From Psychroserpens sp. SPM9 (lineage in GTDB: Bacteria > Bacteroidota > Bacteroidia > Flavobacteriales > Flavobacteriaceae): a DNA stretch of 64,000 bases. The translations under genes and the position numbers were made by a program. Within the stretch, counting starts at the first letter, position 1, and every line of letters begins with the position of its first letter. Below the pieces are notes generated by a model that ran no database searches, had not been told where the DNA came from, and saw only the letters and a list, made by a program, of their open reading frames with translations. The stretch spans positions 1 to 64,000 of the forward strand of contig NZ_JANZNR010000008.1 in assembly GCF_025153525.1 (NCBI RefSeq), in the 5' to 3' direction. Below, piece after piece: positions 52,410 to 61,386 of this stretch.

Positions 52410-53243
52410 TTACTTCTCTTTCTTCTGAAGTTTAGCCGTATCAATAAATTTGTTGATTGTAATTTTTGGTGTCCCGTAAAGGTAAATTTCACTAGACCCT
52501 GAAGCATCAATAGTAATCGTTTCGAGGGTTTCAACATATACATCGCTTTCCATTTCGGCAAGTACATTTGAGGTGTTCGCGGTAAAGTTCTTTCCGTTGA
52601 ATTGCGAGTTATTATCGGTTCTTAAATTCAGGATTTTTGTTGTACCTTCAATATCAGCACTTGCACGCTGGTATAGGTCTATTTTAGCTTCCGTAGTATT
52701 AATTAAAGCATCCATTTTGGTATTGTCACTTATTTCTACAGAAACATTAGTTGCCGTAATATTGAGCTTTACTTTGGTTTTTTCGGTACTAACAAAGCTG
52801 AAATTTTTGGCTTTAATATTTAAATAAGCTCTGGCAGAACCACTGGTTTTTAACGACGCATTGTTTAATTCTAATGACGTTAATGAACGCACTTCGCCAT
52901 CGTCTTTCACTTCAATATCAGAAAAGGCATCACCATAATTAACCTTTACATTCAGTTTTTTAGCTCGCATGTCTCGTGTTGTCGTAATGGTCAATACACT
53001 ATCAACAACACTCACGTTAATATATTCATGAAGATTACTATCTGTTTCAATTTCTACGGAAGGCTTTTTATTGTAAAACAATTCGACCTTAAAATCTTCA
53101 CCAACTACAATCTTCTTAAACCCATCAATATAGGTTTGCTCTATGGTTAGGTTTCTATCTCCTTTAACTTTTTCGAGATCTTGTGCATTTATTGTAGTGC
53201 TTAGACCAAAAACAAGTAACAGAAATATTGTAATGTTTTTCAT
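52410..53243 (-). CDS. Exported GIN-domain (DUF2807) protein
   Basis: A 277-residue protein with a signal peptide (MKNITIFLLLVFGLSTTINAQ) and a DUF2807 right-handed beta-helix domain (DGFKKIVVGEDFKVEL, VSVEISDNTKMDALI, ITIDASGSSEIYLYG). Likely periplasmic or surface; role unknown. It is the last of a minus-strand group including a second DUF2807 protein. Confidence 0.85.
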   Translation of the reverse strand: MKNITIFLLLVFGLSTTINAQDLEKVKGDRNLTIEQTYIDGFKKIVVGEDFKVELFYNKKPSVEIETDSNLHEYINVSVVDSVLTITTTRDMRAKKLNVKVNYGDAFSDIEVKDDGEVRSLTSLELNNASLKTSGSARAYLNIKAKNFSFVSTEKTKVKLNITATNVSVEISDNTKMDALINTTEAKIDLYQRASADIEGTTKILNLRTDNNSQFNGKNFTANTSNVLAEMESDVYVETLETITIDASGSSEIYLYGTPKITINKFIDTAKLQKKEK

Positions 53244-53363
53244 TCTAATTTAATTAAGTATTAGGGCAAATATAAAACAAAAACCATCCCAAACTCGTTT
53301 TGAGCCTGAAATGGTTTAAATACTTGGTTGATTAGTTGGTTGTTTTGCCTTATTTACAGCGTG

Positions 53364-54092
53364 TTACATTTTTCGGATATCTCCAGAAACACCATCGCTT
53401 TTTTGAACAGATTCCGGATTCCCATAATATTTAATATCGCCACCGCTTGAAGCATTGGCACGCAGTTTTACTTCGCTGTAGACAACAATATCAGCACCAC
53501 TTGAAGCCTCAGCTACGCAATTTTGAGCTTTGAGTTTTCCGGCTTTAATGTCGCTTCCACTTGAGGCTTCTGCACTAAGATCGTTTGTTGTGCCAGAGAC
53601 TTTTAAATCGCTTCCACTTTCAGAAATACAAGTCGCAGTATTTACCTCTATGTTGAGGTCCATATCTGCACCACTTGTTGTTACCAGCTTTAAATTGTCA
53701 GCAAGAATTGTATTAGTACTGTACACATCACTACCACTTTCTGATAGGATATAGTTAAGGTCTTTTACATTAACCATTACTTTTTGAGCTTCAGAACGGC
53801 TAATGTTTTCACTCGCATAAATTTTTAGGACTTCGTTATCAATTTCTGTAATGATAATGTCGTGTAAATTTTCATCTGCTTGTACTTTTAATAAAGGCGT
53901 GTCACTTTGAGTTAAATACACGTCTAGACCTCTGCTGACTTCAATTTGATTGAAATCACCATCTAGGTTTCGTTCTACGGTAGATACATTGCCGTTTCCT
54001 TTAACGCCTGTATTAAAGTTGACGTCGAAGTTACAAGACATAAACAGTAAACTTAAGATTACTGCGACTGTAAATTTTGTTAGTGTTGTCAT
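53364..54092 (-). CDS. DUF2807 lipoprotein
   Basis: A 242-residue lipoprotein (lipobox FMSC) with a head GIN/DUF2807 domain. The repeated phrases SGSDLKVSG, SGSDIKAGK, SGADIVVYS and SGGDIKYYG are rungs of a beta-helix. Next to PspC genes, this domain is part of a common Bacteroidota envelope-stress cluster. Confidence 0.9.
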   Translation of the reverse strand: MTTLTKFTVAVILSLLFMSCNFDVNFNTGVKGNGNVSTVERNLDGDFNQIEVSRGLDVYLTQSDTPLLKVQADENLHDIIITEIDNEVLKIYASENISRSEAQKVMVNVKDLNYILSESGSDVYSTNTILADNLKLVTTSGADMDLNIEVNTATCISESGSDLKVSGTTNDLSAEASSGSDIKAGKLKAQNCVAEASSGADIVVYSEVKLRANASSGGDIKYYGNPESVQKSDGVSGDIRKM

Positions 54093-54128
54093 GATTTTGA
54101 ATGTTTAATTGATGATTGATTTTTTATA

Positions 54129-54614
54129 TTATTGATGGTCGTAACTAATAACTCGTTTTAAATACCAGGTGTCTTGCTCTAAAATCCATAAATGCGAAAA
54201 TTTAGCAATGCTTCCTTCGACCTCAATGGTATTGGTGGTTTCATAAAATTTATGAATTCCTTTTTGTAAGGCTCCATATAATTTTCCGTTATTATATAGA
54301 GGAAATACTTCTAATTTTCCAACAAGCTCTCGTCGGGACTTGGTGGTGTTATCCGGATTACAAATACCATTTTGCATCACTTTTATAAAGGCAGCTTTTG
54401 ATTCGATTGTACCTGCCTTATCGTGATAGAACTCAAAGTCTTCAGCTATAAATTGCTTAAAATATTGAATTTCACAATGGTTGAATCCACGATCAAATAA
54501 TAGGCTATCATTACTTTTTAGTGTATCATAAATTTCAGAATAACTACCAGATTGTGCATTGACACTCCACTGCATTCCGAAGAAAAATAAAAGGCAATAC
54601 ACTATTTTTTTCAT
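54129..54614 (-). CDS. Exported NTF2-like (DUF4440) protein
   Basis: A 161-residue protein with a signal peptide (MKKIVYCLLFFFGMQWSVNAQ) and an NTF2-fold domain (FKQFIAEDFEFYHDKAG, KFSHLWILEQDTWYLKRVISYDHQ). It is 36 bases from the DUF2807 lipoprotein. Function unknown. Confidence 0.78.
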   Translation of the reverse strand: MKKIVYCLLFFFGMQWSVNAQSGSYSEIYDTLKSNDSLLFDRGFNHCEIQYFKQFIAEDFEFYHDKAGTIESKAAFIKVMQNGICNPDNTTKSRRELVGKLEVFPLYNNGKLYGALQKGIHKFYETTNTIEVEGSIAKFSHLWILEQDTWYLKRVISYDHQ

Positions 54615-54737
54615 TAGTTTAATTTTTTAACTCAAGGTTTGAACCACGTTCGAGCTTGTTAAAGGTTCAAATATTTAAAAAATGGTTGGTTAGTAAAATT
54701 CTAAATATCTGAACCGTTGATTGCTTAGGTTGAATTG

Positions 54738-56597
54738 TTAATTATCGTTGTCTTCTGTTGTAATTTTAATACCGCCTTTTTCGTCGATATTAACTTTAAC
54801 ATCATCCATATTTGCTTTTACGCCGTCACTATCAATTTTTAAACTGCTACTGTCAGACGTAGCTTTAAGTCCGTCATTATTAATCTCCAGACCATTTTCG
54901 TCATCATCGATATCGACTTCAGTTTTAAATTCTTCATCTTCCGGACAATCGAGACATTCAACACCATTAGTGATAATTTTAAGATGATATTCTTCCATTT
55001 TATGGTCTAGGATATCGTTATAATGGTAATTATTACTGTGGTAGTTATACGTGTTTTCATCAGGATAAAGCACAGAGCCTTCAGGTAAATAGACCGTTAC
55101 GGTGACTTCTTGACCTTTTCTAGCTTCATTTAAATCAATAGTGAAGTAGCTATCTAATAGCAATTCATTATTATTCAACTGGTACTTGTAATTGATTCTT
55201 TCAGCTCGGTTTTTGGCATTTAAATAATCTGTTCCTCGGGCACTTTGTTCAATTCTAATTTTCGCGATACTATCTTTGGTCGATTTTACAATTAATCGCA
55301 CACCACGAGAATAAAGTACTTTGTTATCATTTTCATCATAAGCGGTGTCAAAGCCGTAACTTCGGTAATAACCATGACTCGTAAACAAATCGTTGTTATT
55401 CATACGCAATGTGATAGTGTCATTAGCAGTAATAGCTGCTAATTTTTCAGTTTTGATATAAGAACCTTCTTCTCTAAAGCTTAGTCCAAATTTGGCTGAT
55501 AAGATGATTAATGATATAAAGGACACAAACCAAAGACCAAGTAAGGTGTATTTTGCCACATTACCGATAGATTTTAGGTTATTGATCAATATTTTCAGAC
55601 CTAAGTAAAAAATAAAGAAGGCAATAATTCCTATAAAGAAAAACACCAGTAATGACATGACCCAAACAGGGACATTGGTTGCATCGGCCACATCAAAGAA
55701 ATTGGTTCCCGGAATGTGAACACTTTCTAAAAGGTTAAGGCTGAATAGACTCACGATGAGTGAAATAATGGTGACTGCACCAACAATCATTAATATGAGT
55801 CCGAAAAACTTCGCAAACAACTTAAAAAAGAACATGATAATATCACCAATGGTCTCAAAAAAAGATGTTGAACTAGATTTAATACGTTCCCCTTGACGAG
55901 GTAAATCGGCTTTTTTTACACTTTCGGAAATAGAATCAGAAACATGTTCAAAGCCTTCCTTAATTTTTTCGCCATGTTTTTTTAAATCTACATTTTGAAC
56001 AGCGTTTGAAACGCTATCAAATCCGTCTTTGATTTTTTTTTCGATGTTGCTAATATTAACAGGTTGCCCTTTCATCATTAGCTTTTCTGTTGTCGTTGTG
56101 GCTTCAGGAACGAAAATCCAAAGTAAAATGTATAGTAATACACCAGTTCCAGCACCAAAGAAAAGTAAGAACCAGATAAGGCGAATCCATATCACATCGA
56201 TTCCAAAATAGTGCGCTAATCCAGACGATACACCACCAACATAGGAGTTGTCGGTATCTCTAAAAAGCTTTTTTGAAGGTGACGAACTTGATTTTGTATA
56301 CTTTTGTTTAGGCTCATCTTCAAAGATTTCGTCATCGACTAGGTAATCTTCAGGTTGCCCCATAATAGTAATTACCTCGTCTACTTCTTTATTTCCTATA
56401 ACTTGTCTTTCGTTTTGTACACGCTCGCTAAACAATTCGGCAATACGTGCCTCAATATCAGATATGATTTCTGATCGACCTTGAGAGTCTGTAAATGAAC
56501 GTTTTATAGCCTCAAGATAGCGCTGTAATTTTAAGTATGCATCTTCATCTATGTGGAAGAATATACCTGCTAAATTTATGTTGACTGTTTTATTCAT
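54738..56597 (-). CDS. PspC domain membrane protein
   Basis: A 619-residue protein. N-terminal ~100 residues are cytoplasmic; the PspC domain (~110-170) has FRDTDNSYVGGVSSGLAHYFG and a TM segment; further TM helices follow at ~255-380, then a C-terminal DUF2807-like/beta domain with an Asp-rich tail. PspC-like proteins sense membrane stress. Overlaps PadR by 1 base (stop/start), so the two are coupled. Confidence 0.9.
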   Translation of the reverse strand: MNKTVNINLAGIFFHIDEDAYLKLQRYLEAIKRSFTDSQGRSEIISDIEARIAELFSERVQNERQVIGNKEVDEVITIMGQPEDYLVDDEIFEDEPKQKYTKSSSSPSKKLFRDTDNSYVGGVSSGLAHYFGIDVIWIRLIWFLLFFGAGTGVLLYILLWIFVPEATTTTEKLMMKGQPVNISNIEKKIKDGFDSVSNAVQNVDLKKHGEKIKEGFEHVSDSISESVKKADLPRQGERIKSSSTSFFETIGDIIMFFFKLFAKFFGLILMIVGAVTIISLIVSLFSLNLLESVHIPGTNFFDVADATNVPVWVMSLLVFFFIGIIAFFIFYLGLKILINNLKSIGNVAKYTLLGLWFVSFISLIILSAKFGLSFREEGSYIKTEKLAAITANDTITLRMNNNDLFTSHGYYRSYGFDTAYDENDNKVLYSRGVRLIVKSTKDSIAKIRIEQSARGTDYLNAKNRAERINYKYQLNNNELLLDSYFTIDLNEARKGQEVTVTVYLPEGSVLYPDENTYNYHSNNYHYNDILDHKMEEYHLKIITNGVECLDCPEDEEFKTEVDIDDDENGLEINNDGLKATSDSSSLKIDSDGVKANMDDVKVNIDEKGGIKITTEDNDN

Positions 56598-56935
56598 TAT
56601 TTTTTTGTTTTTTCTCTGGTTACTATGTTAACTGCGTTTTGTAATTCGTTCCAGGTTAGAGTTAATTCTTTTAAAAATAACTGACCTGTTTCTGTAAGAC
56701 CATAATACTTTCTTGGTGGTCCTGATGTGGATTCTTCCCAGCGATAATTGAGTAATCCAGCATTTTTGAGTCTTGTGAGCAGCGGATAAATGGTGCCTTC
56801 AACTACAAGCAGTTTTGCGTCTTTTAGTGTGCCTAAAATTTCTGCAACATAAGCATCATCGTCTTTTAAGACCGATAATATGCAGTATTCTAATACACCT
56901 TTACGCATTTGTGCTTTTGTGTTTTCTATTTTCAT
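56597..56935 (-). CDS. PadR family transcriptional regulator
   Basis: A 112-residue PadR protein: winged HTH (GVLEYCILSVLKDDDAYVAEILGTL, EGTIYPLLTRLKNAGLL, GPPRKYYGLTETG). It should repress its operon (PspC and DUF2807 genes). The region upstream contains three 11-bp repeats (57067-57099). Confidence 0.92.
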   Translation of the reverse strand: MKIENTKAQMRKGVLEYCILSVLKDDDAYVAEILGTLKDAKLLVVEGTIYPLLTRLKNAGLLNYRWEESTSGPPRKYYGLTETGQLFLKELTLTWNELQNAVNIVTREKTKK

Positions 56936-57066
56936 AAGTGTCTTCTAATGTTTTTCAAAAGTCTTTTGCATAAGCGCATTTGAGACATTTTGATAATTCA
57001 ACAATAACTGATAGGATACTCGTGTCATGTTAGAATTCGATTAAATTTTGTTAAACTGTTCATTTT

Positions 57067-57099
57067 TTGATTGATGATTGATTGATGATTAATTGATAA
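57067..57099. repeat. Three 11-bp tandem repeats
   Basis: TTGATTGATGA twice, then TTAATTGATAA, in the gap between PadR and DUF4870. One helical turn apart, possibly a regulator site. Confidence 0.4.
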
Positions 57100-57103
57100 A
57101 CTA

Positions 57104-57550
57104 TTATTTTAAAAAGTTGATGGTTAACGGATAATCATATAATTCGCCATCGCGCGCTTTTAAACTTGCAATCACAATGAGAACAAGCTCTAGAATAAAT
57201 CCAATTATGGCTAAAAAACCTAATCCGCCTGTGATGAATAGTAAAGGAGAAGGCTCACCTATATTAATATGGAAATCATGAAATCCGTGAAAATCAATAA
57301 AATCCAAACCATTAAAAAATTTGAAGATGAAAAATGGAATGGTTAGCGTCCCAATTATTAGCGTATATAATAATATGCTAATCTGAAAATTGATGGCTTG
57401 CTTCCCATGGCGATCTACAAATTCTGATTTGTCTTTATTAACCATCCACAATACGATAGGACCAATGTAATTTCCTAAAGGAATTATAAACCTGCTAAAG
57501 GTTGATAAGTGAATGAATGTTGCGATGTTTTTTTGGTGATTATCTGGCAT
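57104..57550 (-). CDS. DUF4870 membrane protein
   Basis: A 148-residue protein with the DUF4870 pattern (FIHLSTFSRFIIPLGNYIGPIVLW, FVDRHGKQAINFQISILLY, LELVLIVIASLKARDGE). Three to four TM helices. It heads the minus-strand envelope-stress group. Confidence 0.88.
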   Translation of the reverse strand: MPDNHQKNIATFIHLSTFSRFIIPLGNYIGPIVLWMVNKDKSEFVDRHGKQAINFQISILLYTLIIGTLTIPFFIFKFFNGLDFIDFHGFHDFHINIGEPSPLLFITGGLGFLAIIGFILELVLIVIASLKARDGELYDYPLTINFLK

Positions 57551-57694
57551 GATTTTAAAACATATAGTAATTTCTTATACAAATATATGTCTAAAAGAAG
57601 GTATTATGTTACGCATAGTACTAAAAATTAACATAATATTAACAAATTGAAATCTCGTTTATTTTCAATATTTTAGCTGAAACTTCTAGTAAAT

Positions 57695-58150
57695 ATGACT
57701 ATTTCGCCCAGAAAGCTCAATGCTTTTTTAATATTTAAATTACCCTCAGCATACTTTTGTGGTGTGCGTACAAAATCCATAACAGAGACCACTTGTGTGG
57801 TTTCGGTAAAGCACAGATGGATCAATCAAAATCCGTTTAGTTCAATGTTTTGGGCTGTTCAGGGGATGGCTGCAGAGTTAACTACAGGTGCATTGGTCAT
57901 GTCTAAAATTAAAGCAAGTGGCAAACGAATTTCTATGTTAGTAGCTGCCAATAATGCTGCTTTTACCAAGAAAGCCACTGGAAGAATTACATTTACCTGT
58001 GATCAAGGACAAATCATTGATGACGCTATTAACAAAGCAATAGAAACAGGTGAAGGACAAATCGTGACCTTAAATTCTAAAGGTATTAATAAAGAAGGTG
58101 TACAGGTCTCTGAGTTTAATTTTGAATGGACAATTAAAGTGAAATCCTGA
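57695..58150 (+). CDS. DUF4442 (hotdog-fold) protein
   Basis: A 151-residue DUF4442 protein related to hotdog thioesterases (FLIFKLPSAYFCGVRTKSI, NPFSSMFWAVQGMAAELTTG). Acyl-CoA thioesterase activity is possible. It is 88 bases before the AIM24-like gene. Confidence 0.85.
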   Translation: MTISPRKLNAFLIFKLPSAYFCGVRTKSITETTCVVSVKHRWINQNPFSSMFWAVQGMAAELTTGALVMSKIKASGKRISMLVAANNAAFTKKATGRITFTCDQGQIIDDAINKAIETGEGQIVTLNSKGINKEGVQVSEFNFEWTIKVKS

Positions 58151-58238
58151 TAGGAAAGATCAAGTTTTGTTTTCATCGTTTTGTAACAAATACGATTATA
58201 TTAAAACATATAAGTAATCAATTAAAAAACATAATAAC

Positions 58239-59036
58239 ATGACATCACACGAAATCGATTACAGAATTTACGGAGAAGAAATGCAATACGTCGAGATAGA
58301 ACTCGACCCACAAGAAGGCGTTATTGCAGAATCGGGAAGCTTTATGATGATGGACAATGGCATCAAAATGGAAACTATTTTTGGTGACGGTTCTCAAAAA
58401 GATACCGGTTTCTTCGGAAAAATATTAGGTGCCGGAAAGCGTATTCTTACGGGAGAAAGCTTATTTATGACGGCATTTTATAATGATCTTACCGGAAAAC
58501 GAAATGTCTCATTTGCATCTCCTTATCCTGGAAAAATTATACCTATAGATCTTACCGAATATAAAGGGAAGTTTATTTGTCAAAAAGACGCCTTCCTTTG
58601 TGCAGCAAAAGGCGTAAGTGTTGGTATTGAATTTTCTAAGAAGTTAGGCCGCGGACTCTTTGGTGGTGAAGGATTTATCATGCAAAAGTTAGAAGGTGAT
58701 GGGATGGCCTTTGTACACGCAGGAGGTACCATGGCTAGAAAAGTACTACAACCAGGAGAAGTTTTAAAAGTTGATACGGGTTGTATTATCGGGTTTACAC
58801 AAGATGTAGATTACGATATAGAGTTTGTTGGAGGTATTAAAAATACAGTGTTTGGAGGCGAAGGTTTATTTTTTGCTAAATTACAAGGTCCGGGAATTGT
58901 ATATATACAATCTTTACCTTTTAGTCGATTGGCTGGCCGAATTGTTTCTTCTTTACCAAAAGGCGGAAACAGTAAAGGAGAAGGCAGTATACTTGGTGGT
59001 TTAGGAGATTTATTGGATGGCGATAATCGCTTTTAA
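58239..59036 (+). CDS. AIM24/TIGR00266 family protein
   Basis: A 265-residue soluble beta-roll protein with DPQEGVIAESGSFMMMDNGI, GKIIPIDL, GEGFIMQKLEGDG and GEGLFFAKLQGPG, all markers of the TIGR00266/AIM24 family. It may assist membrane integrity; molecular role unknown. Confidence 0.9.
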   Translation: MTSHEIDYRIYGEEMQYVEIELDPQEGVIAESGSFMMMDNGIKMETIFGDGSQKDTGFFGKILGAGKRILTGESLFMTAFYNDLTGKRNVSFASPYPGKIIPIDLTEYKGKFICQKDAFLCAAKGVSVGIEFSKKLGRGLFGGEGFIMQKLEGDGMAFVHAGGTMARKVLQPGEVLKVDTGCIIGFTQDVDYDIEFVGGIKNTVFGGEGLFFAKLQGPGIVYIQSLPFSRLAGRIVSSLPKGGNSKGEGSILGGLGDLLDGDNRF

Positions 59037-59168
59037 CATATAATTAGCTGTTAAAATTTGAACCTACTCGTTCAACGAATTGTTTTTTTTACTACATTTA
59101 GAATGAATTAAAATAAAACAATTGCCTATAAAACAAATCTACTTTAAACCCTAAACCCAATTAAAAAA

Positions 59169-59366
59169 ATGGCAAGAGCAATGTTTGAGTACACTAAAAC
59201 TGTACTTAATAAAGTTAGTTTCGATGCTAATTTGTTCTGTAAAGAATTACAAAAAGCACTTCAACGCTTATTACCTTACGAAATTGAAGAGCTTAAGATT
59301 TATATTAAATCTTTAATCTTACAGAACCCAGAACTAGATCAATGTTTAATCTTATTAAAACAATAA
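59169..59366 (+). CDS. Small conserved protein of unknown function
   Basis: A 65-residue protein, helical (VSFDANLFCKELQKALQRLL, EIEELKIYIKSLI), with a tight terminator. No named family. Its conserved look in flavobacteria makes it a likely real gene. Confidence 0.65.
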   Translation: MARAMFEYTKTVLNKVSFDANLFCKELQKALQRLLPYEIEELKIYIKSLILQNPELDQCLILLKQ

Positions 59367-59369
59367 ATA

Positions 59370-59396
59370 AAAGCGACTTAACGGTCGCTTTTTTAG
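59370..59396 (+). terminator. Terminator
   Basis: AAAGCGAC and GTCGCTTT around TTAACG, followed by TTTT, 4 bases after the small gene. Confidence 0.85.
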
Positions 59397-59526
59397 TGTA
59401 TTCAATCGTCCTTCTTTTCTTTTTAAAAACGTATAGGCTTCTAGTTATATAGGTGAATTTTCCAATTTTTTATAATAATGCGTATAAAACGCGTAGTCAT
59501 TTTTTAGGTGCAATCTAGATATGGAT

Positions 59527-59534
59527 TACTTTTG
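59527..59534 (+). promoter_or_regulatory. Probable -7 box before TPR/LuxR regulator
   Basis: TACTTTTG matches TAnnTTTG; the -33 region is poor (TTTTTAGG). Would give a leader of ~120 bases before the gene at 59665. Confidence 0.4.
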
Positions 59535-59664
59535 CATTTTAATTAATACTTTTACTTTCAACTAGTATCAATTGGAGGTTATTGCAAATAGTCTATGTAT
59601 ATAATAAGTGTTGCAATTATTTAATCGGTGAACATTAATATTGTAACTATAAAGAAACTGTTGG

Positions 59665-61278
59665 ATGAACATTAACATACATTTAAGTACCTTATGTCAC
59701 CTAAGTAAAAGCTGCCGGAAAACAAGTCTTAACTTATTAATCTTGCTAAGTATATCAATTGTTGGGTTTGCTCAAGAGACCTCAAAATATTTGAGATATC
59801 TTGATTCGGCAGATGTTAAGGTAAATAATGATCCTGATTTGGCAATGCAATATCTAGACACTATTCCCTTGCCGCTTGAAAAACACATTAGTGGTCATTT
59901 AGCCGAATATTATAATAGCAAGGCATTGATTTACGAAACTAAGAACCAACAAACGGAACTCTTTCAGAATTTTTTATTGGCGCTTCAGTATGCTGAAAAA
60001 GAAGAAAACCATTACATAGCTGGATTTGCTAGCCATGAACTGTTCTATAATCTATATATTACTAAAAAGGATACTGTTGCCTTTGAATATTTGGAAAAGG
60101 CAAAATATCATTACGAAAAAGCAAATCACAAGTATGGTCTACTGGATGTTATGCAAAGTCCAGCTTTTGTACAATTTCACGATGGGAACTATCAGAAAAG
60201 CAATGAGCTTATTATGCCAAAGCTGGATTATTACAAATCGATAAAAGAAGATGGATATTACTATATGAATCCTTTGTTCATGCTTACTTCAAATTATTTA
60301 CATTTAGAAGATAGTACGAATGCCAGAAAATATTTTAAGCGGTTCAAGTCGCTTGAAAATGACAGTACCATTCCCACAAGTTTGCATAATAGATATAAGA
60401 TTACATTACTTGTCTGTTCAGCAAAATATTACAATAAAACCAAACAGTTGGATTCTGCTAGGTATTACTTTTCCAAGGCTCGTGAATTAAGAACGTATAT
60501 GAATTCTTCTGATGTGAAAAATTATTATAATAGCCTTATTGATTATTACGGACAGTTAAATGATAAAGAAGCGCAACAACATTACGTTGATTCTTTAGAT
60601 GCGTATCAGAGCGAATTGTTTGATAAGGCAATGAACGTCAATTTTAAGGTCAGTAAATCTTTAGTGCAAAGTAATGAAGGACTCATGGCAGAATCTGAAA
60701 AAAAAGAAAAGAATCGGATCTGGATCATAGTTTTAGGGTCACTATTGATTGGCTTGATTATATTTATTACGGTAAAATATAAGCAGATTAAGGAAAAATT
60801 CATTGAGCTTACTCAACGTAAAAACGAATACAGCTATCTTCAGAAGAACCACGAAAAATTAAAAGTAAAGGTTCAAGGTCTTGAAAAATTTATTAGCGAA
60901 TCGAAAAAGGACATTAAAAGAATATCCAATATAGATGATGCTAAAAAACAAAAAGAACAAATCAAGGAGTTGTATAGAAACATTCATTTACATTCCTCGA
61001 CGCTTATTGATAATGGCGAAAATCACCTCAAGCTTATTAACGAACTCAATGTCGATTTCTTTAATAAAATTTCGACCAAGCATCCACAGTTAAATCATTC
61101 GGAAATCATTATTTGTTATTACATATACACGGGTTTTAAAAACAAAGACATTGCCGCTTTTCTCAATACTTCGGTTCGAGCCGTCGAAAGTAAGCGTTAC
61201 CGAATAACAAAAAAGATTAATTTGAATTCAAAAAACACGACTCTTCATCAATACCTTTTAGGTGCTTTAAATAACTGA
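59665..61278 (+). CDS. TPR/LuxR-type HTH transcriptional regulator
   Basis: A 537-residue protein. N-terminal signal/TM-like segment (LNLLILLSISIVGFAQ), TPR repeats to ~330, a TM helix (IWIIVLGSLLIGLIIFITV, ~352-370), a coiled coil and a C-terminal LuxR-type HTH (LNHSEIIICYYIYTGFKNKDIAAFLNTSVRAVESKRYRI). These proteins couple a periplasmic TPR domain to a cytoplasmic DNA-binding domain. It may regulate the adjacent T9SS gene. Confidence 0.88.
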   Translation: MNINIHLSTLCHLSKSCRKTSLNLLILLSISIVGFAQETSKYLRYLDSADVKVNNDPDLAMQYLDTIPLPLEKHISGHLAEYYNSKALIYETKNQQTELFQNFLLALQYAEKEENHYIAGFASHELFYNLYITKKDTVAFEYLEKAKYHYEKANHKYGLLDVMQSPAFVQFHDGNYQKSNELIMPKLDYYKSIKEDGYYYMNPLFMLTSNYLHLEDSTNARKYFKRFKSLENDSTIPTSLHNRYKITLLVCSAKYYNKTKQLDSARYYFSKARELRTYMNSSDVKNYYNSLIDYYGQLNDKEAQQHYVDSLDAYQSELFDKAMNVNFKVSKSLVQSNEGLMAESEKKEKNRIWIIVLGSLLIGLIIFITVKYKQIKEKFIELTQRKNEYSYLQKNHEKLKVKVQGLEKFISESKKDIKRISNIDDAKKQKEQIKELYRNIHLHSSTLIDNGENHLKLINELNVDFFNKISTKHPQLNHSEIIICYYIYTGFKNKDIAAFLNTSVRAVESKRYRITKKINLNSKNTTLHQYLLGALNN

Positions 61279-61386
61279 TAATCTGTTTTTTTACTCGTGC
61301 GTAGTAGGTGCGTAGTTGATTATGGTGCAACTCTAAAATAGTTAAAGATATTTGTTTTGGTTATTAATCAATTAAATGTTTTTACT

